Counted from the stretch's first letter, positions 1 to 6,397 are shown. The stretch is 14,240 nt of DNA from Nitrospira sp. (GCA_025360665.1 JANYBU010000435.1:1-14240); one strand, 5' to 3'. Numbers and translations are program-made. The notes: a model not told the origin generated them from the letters alone.

Positions 1-124
1 TTGTCCGTGTTCTGTCCGTGATCTGTTCCCAACTCACCCCAAAACAGACCAAAACCAGTCTGGGACAGCGGGGCAGAACTATGTGATTGTATGGGAACAG
101 TAGATTTGGGTGAGGGGAGGCGTT

Positions 125-172
125 CCCCTTTTAAGGCGAGGGTCCTGGGTTCGAGGCCCAGCCGGCTCACCA
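125..172 (+). pseudogene. tRNA-Lys-like 3' fragment (tRNA relic)
   Basis: A 3' half of a tRNA can be read here. There is a 7-nt anticodon-type loop CTTTTAA (128-134; TTT anticodon, Lys), with a degenerate stem, then a perfect 5-bp T stem CTGGG/CCCAG around a TTCGAGG loop, an acceptor 3' strand, discriminator A and an encoded CCA at 170-172. No D arm or matching 5' acceptor strand lies upstream, so this is not a functional tRNA gene. Such 3' tRNA pieces are typical remnants of integrase attachment sites. The fragment opens a larger repeat that recurs at 2010-2222. Confidence 0.65.
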
Positions 173-350
173 GTTTTCAATGCCCCTCTTCCCCTCTCAT
201 CTTTTCCCAAGCGTGTAAGCGCACTCACATGTCGTTGACAGATGTTCATGCCTCGGACAGTCTGTCTGTGCACAATTTTCCTCAGTGGTTACCATGGTCT
301 GTCGCTGCTTGAGCGACCAAGCGCAGAGGCTCCAGCATCCATCATGCCGC
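137..350 (+). repeat. ~214-bp imperfect direct repeat, copy 1 (tRNA 3' end plus lipoprotein start)
   Basis: Positions 137-350 align almost without gaps to 2010-2222 (213 nt; one single-base difference in length), with many substitutions. The shared block covers the tRNA T arm and CCA end, a C/T-rich linker and the first ~36 codons of a small lipoprotein gene. Upstream of 137 and downstream of about 350 the two copies diverge. The block between them (351-2009) carries the CBS pseudogene and the DUF6799-type gene, so the two copies may mark an integration or a segmental duplication. Confidence 0.75.
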
Positions 351-496
351 GCACTCGATGTTGTGGAACGTGCATGAACGATCTGTATTATGACCGGATC
401 GATGAGCGGGGCCAATTGCACTTAGCCCGCATTATTCATATAGGTCCGTCGCGAAAGCGTGCAGACGCGAAGCGAGACGGGCACTCGGAGATGTGA
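242..496 (+). pseudogene. degenerate small lipoprotein, copy 1
   Basis: The N-terminus of this reading frame (242 to about 350) is clearly paralogous to the lipoprotein at 2114: both share the stretch HGLSLLERP followed by EAP and SIMP. In copy 2 the signal peptide ends in the lipobox LSGC. Here the lipidation cysteine is a tyrosine (LSGY, residue 17) and the hydrophobic core is interrupted by extra cysteines. After about residue 36 the similarity is lost and the rest of the frame looks non-coding. I read it as a dead paralogue. The function of the family is unknown to me. Confidence 0.5.
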
Positions 497-730
497 AGCC
501 CTGAGGCATACTCGTGCAGTATGTCGAAGGGCTGAACGGCGAGACTGCCCGTCACAGCCGCGTATCCATGCTTGCAGCAGAAGCTTCCTGAATAATGCGG
601 GTAAGGAGCCTGGCGCTGGGCGTTACGGGACCCGACGCGCGGCACGGCACGGATGGTGTAGGAGCGTGCTGAGAGTCTGGCTGCCGACATATCAGCCCAC
701 ATTGACTGTACGAATCCGATGCCGGTGTAC
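351..730. other. intergenic stretch, no gene recognised
   Basis: Both strands have open frames here, but none resembles a known protein or has a convincing ribosome binding site. The only local structure I see is a small perfect hairpin at 507-523 (CATACT, 5-nt loop, AGTATG). The stretch probably contains decayed sequence lost from the lipoprotein copy. Confidence 0.4.
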
Positions 731-759
731 TTGAAAGCCTCCAAGAACCGTTGTATAAT
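731..759 (+). promoter_or_regulatory. sigma-70-type promoter for the CBS gene
   Basis: TTGAAA (731-736), a 17-bp spacer and a perfect TATAAT (754-759) form a near-consensus housekeeping promoter. The expected start of transcription is near 766, about 43 nt upstream of the CBS-domain start codon at 809. The promoter appears intact although the gene it serves is frameshifted. Confidence 0.7.
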
Positions 760-808
760 GCCCCGCGCTAAATGAATCGTTGCGCAGATCAAGAAGGAAG
801 AAAATAAA

Positions 809-1148
809 ATGAGTTGTTGTAGCGACGTGATGAAACTAGTCGAAGCGTCTTCGTGCTGTCCCCCGCAAGATTCTGCGGCAGACGCTGCGCAAGCGATGCG
901 TGATTCAGGCTGCGGCTGCCTAGCCTGTGGTTGAGAATACAGAACACCTCAAGTTGGTCGGCGTCGTCACCGAGCGCGGCGTGGAGGCTGATGACCGGTT
1001 CGCTTTGGACGTGCGCGTCGAAAAGTTCATGCGGCCCTTGCCTGCCCTTTGTGGTGCGAGCGAGACGGTTGAAGACGCGCGCCGGAAACTCCACGAGCAT
1101 CGTGCGACGAGCTTGCCCGTTGCGGATAAGGCGGGCGGTTATTTGTGA
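809..1148 (+). pseudogene. CBS-domain protein, frameshifted
   Basis: The frame starts at ATG 809 with a purine-rich leader (AAGAAGGAAG at 791-800). It encodes a Cys-rich N-terminus (MSCCSDVMKLVE, then SSCCPPQDSAADAAQAM and DSGCGC) that resembles a first CBS motif. It then runs into TGA at 932-934. The reading continues in another frame from 927 with PVVEN, LKLVGVVTERG, then a second CBS half (VEKFMRP, TVEDARRKLHEH, ATSLPVADKAGG) and ends at TGA 1146-1148. A CBS pair would normally bind adenine nucleotides or act as a regulatory sensor. The shift of one base near 920-926 splits the gene in two, and the last ~10 residues of the second domain also appear lost. The frame join is an inference from domain continuity. 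A sequencing error cannot be excluded, but neighbouring long genes are clean. Confidence 0.7.
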
Positions 1149-1443
1149 TGCGCGGTCCTGTTCTTCGAATCTTGGGTGTAAGCCTGTGCCCGCTAGTGCA
1201 TCGGCCATTCTTGTCTGACTCACCGACTCACGTATTGCCTCGCCAAGCACGAAAAGATTCACGTCATCAGCCACATCGAAGATGGTACGACCTCGACCTT
1301 ACCAAACAGTGGCAGTCAGGCAACGAGGCCGGTCCCATGTCCGCTCAAGCCGGGCGCGGTCCTCCTTGCCGCTCCAGGTTCAATGTTGTCAAGGAGAGTT
1401 CATTTACATCATTCATTAATATAACTGGAGGTTTAATTAAGCC
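1149..1443 (+). other. intergenic stretch upstream of the DUF6799-type gene
   Basis: No gene is supported here. The stretch ends in an A/T-rich leader with a strong ribosome binding site GGAGG (1427-1431) 12 nt before the start codon at 1444. I could not place a convincing -35/-10 pair. Confidence 0.4.
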
Positions 1444-1743
1444 ATGAAGAATTATAGAAACGTGACGCTCGCAGTGGTTGGGCTCTGCTTGTCCCTGTCA
1501 TTCCTTGCCTCACCCGTGATGGCCGCCGAGAAGGATGGCATCATGATGAAGGATGGCAAGATGACGATGATGGTGGATGGGAAGGAGATTACCCGGATGG
1601 ATCGTGAGACGATCCTGTCCAACGGTGCGAAGGTGACGATGAAGGGGAAGATGGTGACGAAAGACGGGAAAGAAATTCAGATGCAGGAGGGCCAGATGGT
1701 CATGATGGACGGGAAGATGATCGAGGGTGGCAAGGGCAAGTAG
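1444..1743 (+). CDS. Met-rich secreted protein, DUF6799-type
   Basis: This is a 99-residue exported protein. Residues 1-27 form a Sec signal peptide (Lys/Arg near the start, hydrophobic stretch LAVVGLCLSLSFLAS, cleavage expected after VMA). The mature part has several short Gly-Lys/Met-rich repeats of the type 'DGKMxMMxDGKxI' and 'LSNGAKVTMKGK', as in the DUF6799 family of small periplasmic proteins. About one residue in six or seven is methionine, many in MM pairs. That pattern could suit Cu(I) or other soft-metal binding, but this is inference and no His or Cys ligand cluster is present. The start is supported by GGAGG at 1427-1431. The gene stands alone and is followed by a strong hairpin at 1782-1821. 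It is intact, unlike its upstream neighbour. Confidence 0.8.
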   Translation: MKNYRNVTLAVVGLCLSLSFLASPVMAAEKDGIMMKDGKMTMMVDGKEITRMDRETILSNGAKVTMKGKMVTKDGKEIQMQEGQMVMMDGKMIEGGKGK

Positions 1744-1781
1744 CTTCTCAGAGTCGTTGGATCTGACGACGCCTGACGTTC

Positions 1782-1821
1782 CTGGCGGCGAGCGGAGCTC
1801 GGTGTAGCTCCGCTCCGCCAG
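1782..1821 (+). terminator. GC-rich hairpin downstream of the DUF6799-type gene
   Basis: A long stem pairs CTGGCGG...AGCGGAGCT with AGCTCCGCTCCGCCAG, with a 2-nt bulge and a short loop. It lies about 40 nt after the stop codon. There is no T-run after it, so it is either a weak intrinsic terminator, an mRNA-stabilising hairpin or a Rho-linked structure. Confidence 0.55.
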
Positions 1822-2009
1822 TGCGCCGGGCATCCTTGGTCTTCTTGTGAGGTCCAGAGTGAGAGGATGATTGTGAAATCAACATTCCATCCACTCAACC
1901 GGAGGCGCTTCATCCGCGACTCCGCAGTACTTGGCCTGCGGGCGGGCCTGCAACGCAGGAGGAATTGTCCGTATTGCCCGCCTCAGTGAGCCTGCTGATC
2001 GAGAATCAG

Positions 2010-2222
2010 CGAGGGTCCTGGGTTCGGGCCCGGCTGGCTCACCAGTTTTCAATACCCTTCTTCCCTTCTCATCTTTCCCCAAGCATGTAATAACACGCGC
2101 ATGTTGCCGACAGATGTCCATGCGTTGGACAGCCTGTCTGCTCACAATCCTCCTCAGTGGTTGTCATGGTCTGTCGCTGCTTGAGCGACCAACGGTAGAG
2201 GCTCCGCCATCCATTATGCCGC
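2010..2222 (+). repeat. ~214-bp imperfect direct repeat, copy 2 (tRNA 3' end plus lipoprotein start)
   Basis: This is the second copy of the block at 137-350. Positions 2010-2044 are the tRNA-like part: T arm and CCA at 2042-2044. One base is missing in the T-arm/acceptor region relative to copy 1 and the T stem no longer pairs perfectly, so it cannot be a functional tRNA. A short palindrome (CTGAT/ATCAG, 1995-2009) sits where the anticodon arm would be. The remainder is the 5' end of the lipoprotein gene. Confidence 0.75.
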
Positions 2223-2490
2223 TGTGGGAGCGCTATCAGCAGTGTCTCGTCACCACCGATCTCACGGAGTTGGTCCTGATCATCGACCAGTTCGAGTGCG
2301 TGATGCTCGCGGGAGCTGAACCCCCGTCCTGGATGAGGGCGTGGGGACCGCACGTGATGAGCCAACCGCTCCGTACGGCGCGATCCCCAAGCGCTCGGAG
2401 CCGCCTGCACCCTCAGGGCTGCTGCGGTGATGGCCGAGGGTGATCATCTGACGGAAGCGCGGACGCTGTACCAGCGCCTGCGTGCGCGAC
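2114..2490 (+). pseudogene. small lipoprotein, copy 2, frameshifted
   Basis: From ATG 2114 (or ATG 2120) the product has a short lipoprotein signal peptide ending in the lipobox LSGC (Cys17), then HGLSLLERPTVEAPPSIMP and an apparently helical segment (LWERYQQCL, TDLTELVLIIDQFE, EPPSWMRAWGPHVMSQPLR). Near 2381 the sensible reading moves by one base into LGAACTLRAAAVMAEGDH, then LTEARTLYQRLRA, which looks like a TPR-type helix pair. The original protein was therefore probably an outer-membrane lipoprotein with a helical repeat domain. The second half runs straight into the toxin remnant at 2494 with no normal C-terminus, so the gene is both frameshifted and truncated. No strong ribosome binding site is visible. 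Confidence 0.55.
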
Positions 2491-2493
2491 TAG

Positions 2494-2778
2494 CGCTATC
2501 GCTCCATCCGCCACCAGGACTTTGCCGCGCTGTTTGCGCACATGGGCGACACGGGGAAGATCTGGAATGAGCGCAAGTTCAAGCATGTGACCGAAACGGA
2601 TCAGATATTCGAATTCAAGATCGAGGCTGATCGTATTCTATGTTTCTTTTTCGTCGGGCGAAGACTCATCCTGACACACGGGTTCAAGAAAGCTAGTGAC
2701 AGGACCCCCAAATGAGAAATCAACTGCGCCGAAGCCTGCAAGAAAGACTTTGAAGGGAGAGGGAAACATGCAAGCTAA
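2494..2778 (+). pseudogene. HigB/Gp49-like (RelE superfamily) toxin, broken
   Basis: The frame after TAG 2491-2493 encodes IRHQDFAALFAHMGDTGKI, then NERKFKHVT, DQIFEFKIEADRILCFFF, and the hallmark GRRLILTHGFKKASDRTPK. This is the Gp49/HigB-type mRNA-interferase pattern of small phage-derived toxins encoded just upstream of an Xre antitoxin. TGA at 2713-2715 stops the frame where the family has a charged residue before EI. The same frame then continues as EINCAEACKKDFEG to TAA 2776-2778, overlapping the antitoxin start at 2768 by 11 nt. The stop is consistent with a C-to-T change of a CGA Arg codon (inference). No start codon is available at the expected N-terminus, which appears replaced by lipoprotein sequence. 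I consider the toxin inactive. Confidence 0.65.
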
Positions 2779-3050
2779 AGCAACGAGAGATGCCAAAGGG
2801 TGGCTGGTCAGAAAACTGGCGAGTTCGAAATTCCGCAAGGGGTTTGAGGAAGAATTCCAGAAGTTGGCAATCGGTGAGCAGCTCTCTCGCTACGCCAAGA
2901 GGCGGGCCTGACCCAGGCGCAGGTGGCGAAGCGCACCGGGACGACCGCCTCGGCCGTCAGCCGATACGAAAATGCGGAGTACGACCGCTATGAACTCCGG
3001 ACGCTTCAGAGAATCGTCAGGGCCTGTGGAGGCCGGCTCAATATCACGCT

Positions 3051-3078
3051 AGAACCGGGGCCCAAGAACCGGGGCCCA
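3051..3078 (+). repeat. 14-bp perfect tandem duplication
   Basis: AGAACCGGGGCCCA occurs twice in a row (3051-3064 and 3065-3078). As 14 is not a multiple of three, it adds another frame change at the 3' end of the antitoxin remnant. It looks like a replication-slippage event. Confidence 0.85.
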
Positions 3079-3102
3079 AGACTCACCGAGCCGCCTAAGT
3101 CA

Positions 3103-3125
3103 GGACGCCGCGTGCTGCGAAACGG
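3103..3125 (+). repeat. partial copy of the interspersed palindromic repeat (3' half)
   Basis: GGACGCCGCGTGCTGCGAAA followed by CGG matches the 3' half of the full element at 7186-7278 with two substitutions. It lies inside the last codons of the antitoxin remnant. Confidence 0.6.
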
Positions 3126-3198
3126 AGTCTGAGCATGCGTCTTCACCGCCCGATGTTGGGTTACAAGACCTGCCCCTCAATCTTCTCATGGCCATGCA

Positions 3199-3660
3199 TC
3201 ATAGCCATCGACGCACCCGGGATCTGTAGGCAACGAACTGCTCCCCAAACAGCCTGGCAAGTGCCTTTTCCTCAGGTTCGATTTGGAAACGGTTCATGTA
3301 AACGATAAATGCAGGAAGCAGAAAGAAGGCCAGGGCGTTCGACAAGAATACCGCCCACCCGAGCAAGCCCAACAGAAAGGCCAGATACATCGGGTTGCGG
3401 GTAAACCTATAGATGCCCGATACCACCAGGGAGGACGATGAGTCAGGTTTCATGGGGTTGACCGTCGTCTTGGCTCGTATGAATGAGGCAAACCCCAACA
3501 CGCCAATGACCGCACCGGCGACAGCCACACTCACTGAGAAGAGCGTGCGTGCAGGAAGCTCGAACCCGAATGTCGGTACGGCCCATGTGGTGAGCCACAT
3601 GAGTGCAGCCATGAGGAAAACGAGCGCGAGAGGGGGGACCTTCAATTCAAGAACGTGCAT
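3199..3660 (-). CDS. ICMT/PEMT-like integral membrane methyltransferase
   Basis: A 153-residue protein with four hydrophobic segments (about 9-29, 40-62, 92-108 and 108-122). The C-terminal half carries the signature of the isoprenylcysteine carboxyl methyltransferase / phospholipid methyltransferase superfamily: SGIYRFTRNPMYLAFLLGLL (81-100), then the conserved acidic stretch IEPEEKALARLFGEQF (127-142) and a basic tail YRSRVRRWL. Members transfer a methyl group from S-adenosylmethionine to lipid-like or thiol substrates at the membrane, but bacterial versions of this length rarely have known substrates. The start at 3660 has GGAG upstream. The gene is intact, monocistronic and points away from the dioxygenase's upstream region. 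A short palindrome around 3189-3210 is too weak to call a terminator. Confidence 0.8.
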   Translation of the reverse strand: MHVLELKVPPLALVFLMAALMWLTTWAVPTFGFELPARTLFSVSVAVAGAVIGVLGFASFIRAKTTVNPMKPDSSSSLVVSGIYRFTRNPMYLAFLLGLLGWAVFLSNALAFFLLPAFIVYMNRFQIEPEEKALARLFGEQFVAYRSRVRRWL

Positions 3661-3879
3661 GGTATCTGCTCCGAGGCATAACCTAACAGGCTACGGAAAA
3701 CTATTTTGGTCCGCTAGAACTTCGATGGTGCGCACGTGTGGCACAACAGGAGAACAGTCCCCCAGGGTGCTCAAGAAGGCCAGACTTCTCACCCGCCCAA
3801 CCCTGGTGGTTATTTCACCTTCCCGCCCTGAGTCTACCAAGACAGACTCTTCGCCCTGGGACGTGCCTTGTCCCCAGCA
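3661..3879. other. intergenic stretch with remnant repeat sequence
   Basis: No gene is supported. At 3677-3689 the sequence CCTAACAGGCTACGG matches the left end of the interspersed repeat, suggesting a broken copy just upstream of the methyltransferase start. The remainder has no recognisable coding content on either strand. Confidence 0.4.
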
Positions 3880-3980
3880 AGGCCGCAGCAAGTGAAGGGC
3901 CGAGGCTACGGTTCAGAGAGGGGAGTGTCAATGGCGCGGGTTAGGGAACGTTGGCGGATCAAAGGCAGGACGCCGCGCGC
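3880..3980 (+). repeat. interspersed palindromic repeat, copy D (diverged)
   Basis: It begins with the extended left arm AAGGCCGCAGCAAGTGAAGG, continues with GAGGCTACGGTTCAGAGA and GTGTCAA, and ends with GGACGCCGCGCGC close to 3980. The middle is longer than in copies A and C and the terminal GAAACGGGG is lost. It ends about 10 nt beyond the stop codon of the minus-strand dioxygenase gene. Confidence 0.6.
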
Positions 3981-3990
3981 ACATGGCTTT

Positions 3991-4725
3991 TCAAGGAAGC
4001 TGCAGGCCGATCGCGAACGATGCCGCATAGCCGTCAGCCGCCGACGTCGGAGCCAGCATGAGTTGATCGCCACCACGCCGGAAGAACCAATCATGCTGAT
4101 TTCGTGCGGTGCGCGGTCCTTTCGCGGCATACGGCGGAGCGGCATGGACGCGATCCGTCAGCCCATCGTCGAAGTACAATTGCGACGTGAACTCGAAGCT
4201 CCGCTGGGCCACAGGAGCAGTGCGAATCTTGAAGTGCATATGCACCGTCCGGCCCGGATACCAGCCAGGGTACAGGGTGACGAACCGGGCCTCGCCGCGC
4301 GCGTCGGTGATTTGGTAACCACGCAAGAACTTCTGGCCGATGGTGTTGAACTCCGGATCCTGCACGTCCGAGTAGACGCCCTGCGCATCGCAGTGCCAGA
4401 TGTCCACCTGGGCGCCCGGCAGCGGCTGACAGTTTCCGGCGCCGAGGCGCGAGACCAGTAGCGTCAGAGCCAGAGGCGTACCGGACTTCACTCGCCCGTC
4501 GGTCGGATCTGGGCGAATGTCGGATCGATTTAAACGCTCGTCGACAAAATACGGACCTTCAGTTTGCTCCGGTCGGACCACACATAAGGGTCCAGGCGTG
4601 CCTGCAACAGCCCGCCTAGGGTTCAGACTGCCGGCTATCAGCCAGGCCACACCCGTGGCGCCGAGAAATGCCACAACTTCACGGCGGGAAAGGAGAGGCC
4701 CCGCAGGCCGGTTTTCATGCGTCAT
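3991..4725 (-). CDS. Tat-exported intradiol ring-cleavage dioxygenase
   Basis: This 244-residue protein belongs to the intradiol dioxygenase family (protocatechuate 3,4-dioxygenase / catechol 1,2-dioxygenase fold), which uses non-haem Fe(III) to open catechol rings between the hydroxyls. The family motif TEGPYFVDERLNRSDIR is at 55-71. The four expected Fe ligands are visible: Tyr118 (GVYSD), Tyr156 (YPGWY), His162 and His164 (GRTVHMHFKI). The N-terminus has a twin-arginine motif SRREVVAFLG (13-22) followed by a hydrophobic stretch and AVAG, so the enzyme should be folded and exported by Tat. The start is backed by AGGGGGAAAA (4731-4740). No other aromatic-degradation gene is nearby, so the substrate is unknown. 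Extracytoplasmic members of this type are often annotated 'protocatechuate dioxygenase beta subunit-like'. The gene is intact. Confidence 0.85.
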   Translation of the reverse strand: MTHENRPAGPLLSRREVVAFLGATGVAWLIAGSLNPRRAVAGTPGPLCVVRPEQTEGPYFVDERLNRSDIRPDPTDGRVKSGTPLALTLLVSRLGAGNCQPLPGAQVDIWHCDAQGVYSDVQDPEFNTIGQKFLRGYQITDARGEARFVTLYPGWYPGRTVHMHFKIRTAPVAQRSFEFTSQLYFDDGLTDRVHAAPPYAAKGPRTARNQHDWFFRRGGDQLMLAPTSAADGYAASFAIGLQLP

Positions 4726-4740
4726 CGATGTTTTCCCCCT

Positions 4741-5251
4741 TTCGAGCGCGCTATCATGCCGAGCGAGCCGACAGTGGTTCTCTGGGCGCGAGCTAGTAGA
4801 CTTTGTATCACTCTATCAGCAGCATCGATGTTCCATCATCATACCGCTGGGACCGGTCGAGACACCATTCGATTGTACGCACAAAGTTGGGACGTCGCGC
4901 GCCGTGGAACTGAGATTTCTCACTTCGCCTAGATATACCGCACCAAAGCCATTCCGAAGGCGAAAGAGAATCCATACGTGAAGGAATCGAGCCGAATCAG
5001 TTCCTGGTCTCGGTTACGACGCCGCGCTCAGACCTTCGCCTTGCCAAGTTAAAAGTCTGTTCGGATCAGTGCGAGATGGTACTGGGCAGGAGGGAAAAGA
5101 CGGCGAGAATCGATGATCGATTGTTGAGCGCAGATTGAAGGAGGTAATCCGAAGGCATTTGCTGCTCGGAACATATCCAAGAGCTCCGGTCCGCTCATTG
5201 TCGAAACCGACATGTGCGATACCGGAACTCCTGTGGGTACTGGCCCGTGTG
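4741..5251. other. gene-free stretch with a partial repeat at 4889-4910
   Basis: About 510 bases without a supportable gene. Positions 4889-4910 (GGGACGTCGCGCGCCGTGGA) match the 3' half of the interspersed repeat with a few changes, and a short segment after it (AGATTTCTCACTTCGCCTAG) matches nothing else here. Open frames on both strands are low-complexity and lack ribosome binding sites. Confidence 0.45.
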
Positions 5252-5431
5252 TTACACGGTGGCCGTTTCAACTTCTTTCGTGGCTTTGGCTGCGAGGCTG
5301 TTTCTCCGATTATTGGAGATCGTTCGATCGATGACCGCTCCGCAGTTGATACATTTCCAGGCATAGAAGACCAAGAAGAAGTCCGAGAATCGTTCCAACA
5401 TCATCAATCCTTTGCACTTCGGGCAATCCAT
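5252..5431 (-). CDS. small zinc-ribbon protein
   Basis: A 59-residue protein whose N-terminal half has two CxxC knuckles, Cys3/Cys6 (CPKC) and Cys27/Cys30 (CINC), 20 residues apart, which is the spacing of a zinc ribbon. The linker is hydrophobic (MMLERFSDFFLVFYAW) and the tail is basic and Ala/Glu-rich. A longer frame could start at 5515, but the ATG at 5431 is preceded by GAGGGAGGAAATAATT, an excellent ribosome binding site, and the CPKC knuckle follows at once. The specific role is unknown; nucleic-acid or protein binding is possible. The gene is monocistronic. A 16-bp palindrome (CGTACA-ACTC-TGTACG, 5544-5559) lies about 115 nt upstream and could be a regulatory site. Confidence 0.75.
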   Translation of the reverse strand: MDCPKCKGLMMLERFSDFFLVFYAWKCINCGAVIDRTISNNRRNSLAAKATKEVETATV

Positions 5432-5820
5432 AATTATTTCCTCCCTCGTTATGTAAATGAACTTGCACGAAGGATAAGCAATTTGCGATCCAGCATGACG
5501 GCATAGCATTATCAATGCCTTAGCACTGTGGGAACTACTTATACGTACAACTCTGTACGCTCTGTTGTATCTATATTTTCAATTTTGTACGGCAGCCCGA
5601 TTTTGGCGAGAACGAGGACGGGGTGATATCGAAAATGCAGATACGGATACTTTGAGGAGTAATCCCCACTACCCGTCGCTCCTCAGCGCCTGACCAAGGT
5701 GGGTCGCAAAGAGATGGTAGGTTGCTCCACGAAACGGAGAGCGTGGGCAAGTCCCTTAACAAGAGAATAAGACGGCTACCCTCATGGCTTGAGACCGGCC
5801 CCTTGAGAAAAAACTCCCAA
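5432..5820. other. gene-free stretch upstream of the zinc-ribbon gene
   Basis: No gene is supported. It holds the palindrome CGTACAACTCTGTACG at 5544-5559 and two further TGTACG/GTACGG motifs nearby in an A/T-rich patch (5540-5592). The patch could be the upstream control region of the zinc-ribbon gene; no clear -35/-10 pair was found. Confidence 0.4.
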
Positions 5821-5843
5821 GGGTCCGCGCGCCGCGAAACGGG
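5821..5843 (+). repeat. partial copy of the interspersed palindromic repeat (3' half)
   Basis: GGGTCCGCGCGCCGCGAAAC followed by GGG matches the right half of copy B with one small change. It lies 7 nt beyond the stop codon of the minus-strand VOC gene, the same placement that copies A, B and D have relative to their genes. Confidence 0.7.
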
Positions 5844-5850
5844 TTTGTGA

Positions 5851-6273
5851 CTAGTCGGGAAGTTCCCAATCCGGATTCCAGGCCACTTCCCAGACATGCC
5901 CATCGGGGTCTTGGAACGAGCCGGTGTAGCCGCCCCAGAATGCATCGTGCGCTGGGTCGGTGATCGTCGCACCGGCTTTTTGGACCTGGGCCATCACCGC
6001 ATCCATTTCGGCTTTGCTCCCGACGTTGTGGCCGAGCGCGAATTCCGTGGCACTTCGAGGGCCAAGCGGAACCTTGGCTTCATGGGCGAGAGATGTGCGA
6101 GGCCATATGGCGAGCTTCAGACCGTGTTGAAGATCGAAGAAGGCGACGGCGCCATGCTCAAACTCCGTGCCGATGATCCCCCGCGTCGGCAGGCCGAGTC
6201 CATCGCGATAAAACCTCAGCGCTCGCTCCAAATCATCGACACCGAGAGTAATGACGGTGATTCGTGGCTTCAT
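5851..6273 (-). CDS. VOC-superfamily (glyoxalase/bleomycin-resistance-like) protein
   Basis: A 140-residue protein with the two beta-alpha-beta-beta-beta modules of the vicinal-oxygen-chelate fold. Module one starts with ITVITLGVDDLERALRFYRD (4-23) and GLGLPT; module two has the typical end SFQDPDGHVWEVAWNPDW (119-136). Glu129 and residues near His40 are candidate metal ligands. VOC proteins include glyoxalases, dioxygenases and antibiotic-binding proteins, and the sequence does not decide among these. The length is the usual one for a single-chain VOC protein. The ribosome binding site is weak (GGAG about 14 nt upstream). The gene is flanked on both sides by copies of the interspersed repeat (5821-5843 and 6307-6374), which makes it look like a cassette. 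Confidence 0.85.
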   Translation of the reverse strand: MKPRITVITLGVDDLERALRFYRDGLGLPTRGIIGTEFEHGAVAFFDLQHGLKLAIWPRTSLAHEAKVPLGPRSATEFALGHNVGSKAEMDAVMAQVQKAGATITDPAHDAFWGGYTGSFQDPDGHVWEVAWNPDWELPD

Positions 6274-6306
6274 CGTTGAACAAGTGCTCCGTTCTGGAGA
6301 TGTGAG

Positions 6307-6374
6307 ACAGGCTACGTTTCGGAGATGAAGGTGTCAACTTTCAGAGGTGGACCGCCGGGGGCCGGAAAACGGGG
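6307..6374 (+). repeat. interspersed palindromic repeat, copy A
   Basis: ACAGGCTACGTTTCGGAGAT, then GAAGGTGTCAACTTTCAGAG, then GTGGACCGCCGGGGGCCGGA and AAACGGGG. Its ends carry the inverted motif CGTTTC / GAAAACG. It sits in the 124-nt gap between the VOC start (6273) and the TIGR02391 stop (6398). Confidence 0.75.
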
Positions 6375-6397
6375 ATGAACCGCACTTTCTTCTAACC

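Larger units (their letters stand above)
2768..3132 (+). pseudogene. HigA-like Xre antitoxin, frameshifted
   Basis: ATG 2768 follows a good ribosome binding site (GGGAGAGGG). The first frame gives MQAKATRDAKGWLVRKLASS and then FEEEFQKLAIGEQLSRYAKR, and stops at TGA 2909-2911. Loss of one base near 2902-2903 would join it to the other frame: AGLTQAQVAKRTGTTASAVS, then RYENAEYDRYELRTLQRIVR. That is a classical Xre/HTH_3 helix-turn-helix (QAQVAKR recognition turn, SRYE), followed by GGRLNITLEP. The C-terminus is altered by a 14-bp tandem duplication (3051-3078) and by a piece of the interspersed repeat (3103-3125) that supplies the last codons. Toxin-first order and an 11-nt overlap are typical of higBA operons. 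Both partners are broken, so the module is probably dead. A functional short N-terminal product is unlikely because it lacks the HTH. Confidence 0.7.

Noticed and set aside
1..108. Possible C-terminal end of a tyrosine integrase next to the tRNA relic
   Set aside because: The two open frames (ending near 86 and 108) are too short and show none of the family's catalytic motifs; only the position next to a tRNA tail suggests it.
459..792. Open frames on both strands in the 430-790 stretch
   Set aside because: Basic, Cys- and Arg-rich products without ribosome binding sites or recognisable domains; they look like chance frames in GC-rich sequence.
789..1274. Minus-strand frame of 161 residues across the CBS region
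   Set aside because: It lies opposite a CBS-domain coding sequence that has clear family motifs and a promoter; the antisense product has no recognisable domain.
1995..2044. Functional tRNA gene at the second repeat copy
   Set aside because: No D arm or 5' acceptor strand, the T-arm region is one base short and its stem does not pair; only the tail resembles a tRNA.
2695..2911. Programmed frameshift or stop recoding in the toxin-antitoxin pair
   Set aside because: No slippery heptamer or downstream stimulatory structure is visible at either lesion, and other independent lesions in the same genes point to decay.
3868..4461. Plus-strand frame of 197 residues over the dioxygenase
   Set aside because: It is the shadow of the minus-strand dioxygenase, whose family motifs and ribosome binding site are clear.
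5014..5364. Minus-strand frame of 116 residues overlapping the zinc-ribbon gene
   Set aside because: Pro/Ser/Arg-rich with no domain, and it overlaps the better supported zinc-ribbon gene in another frame.
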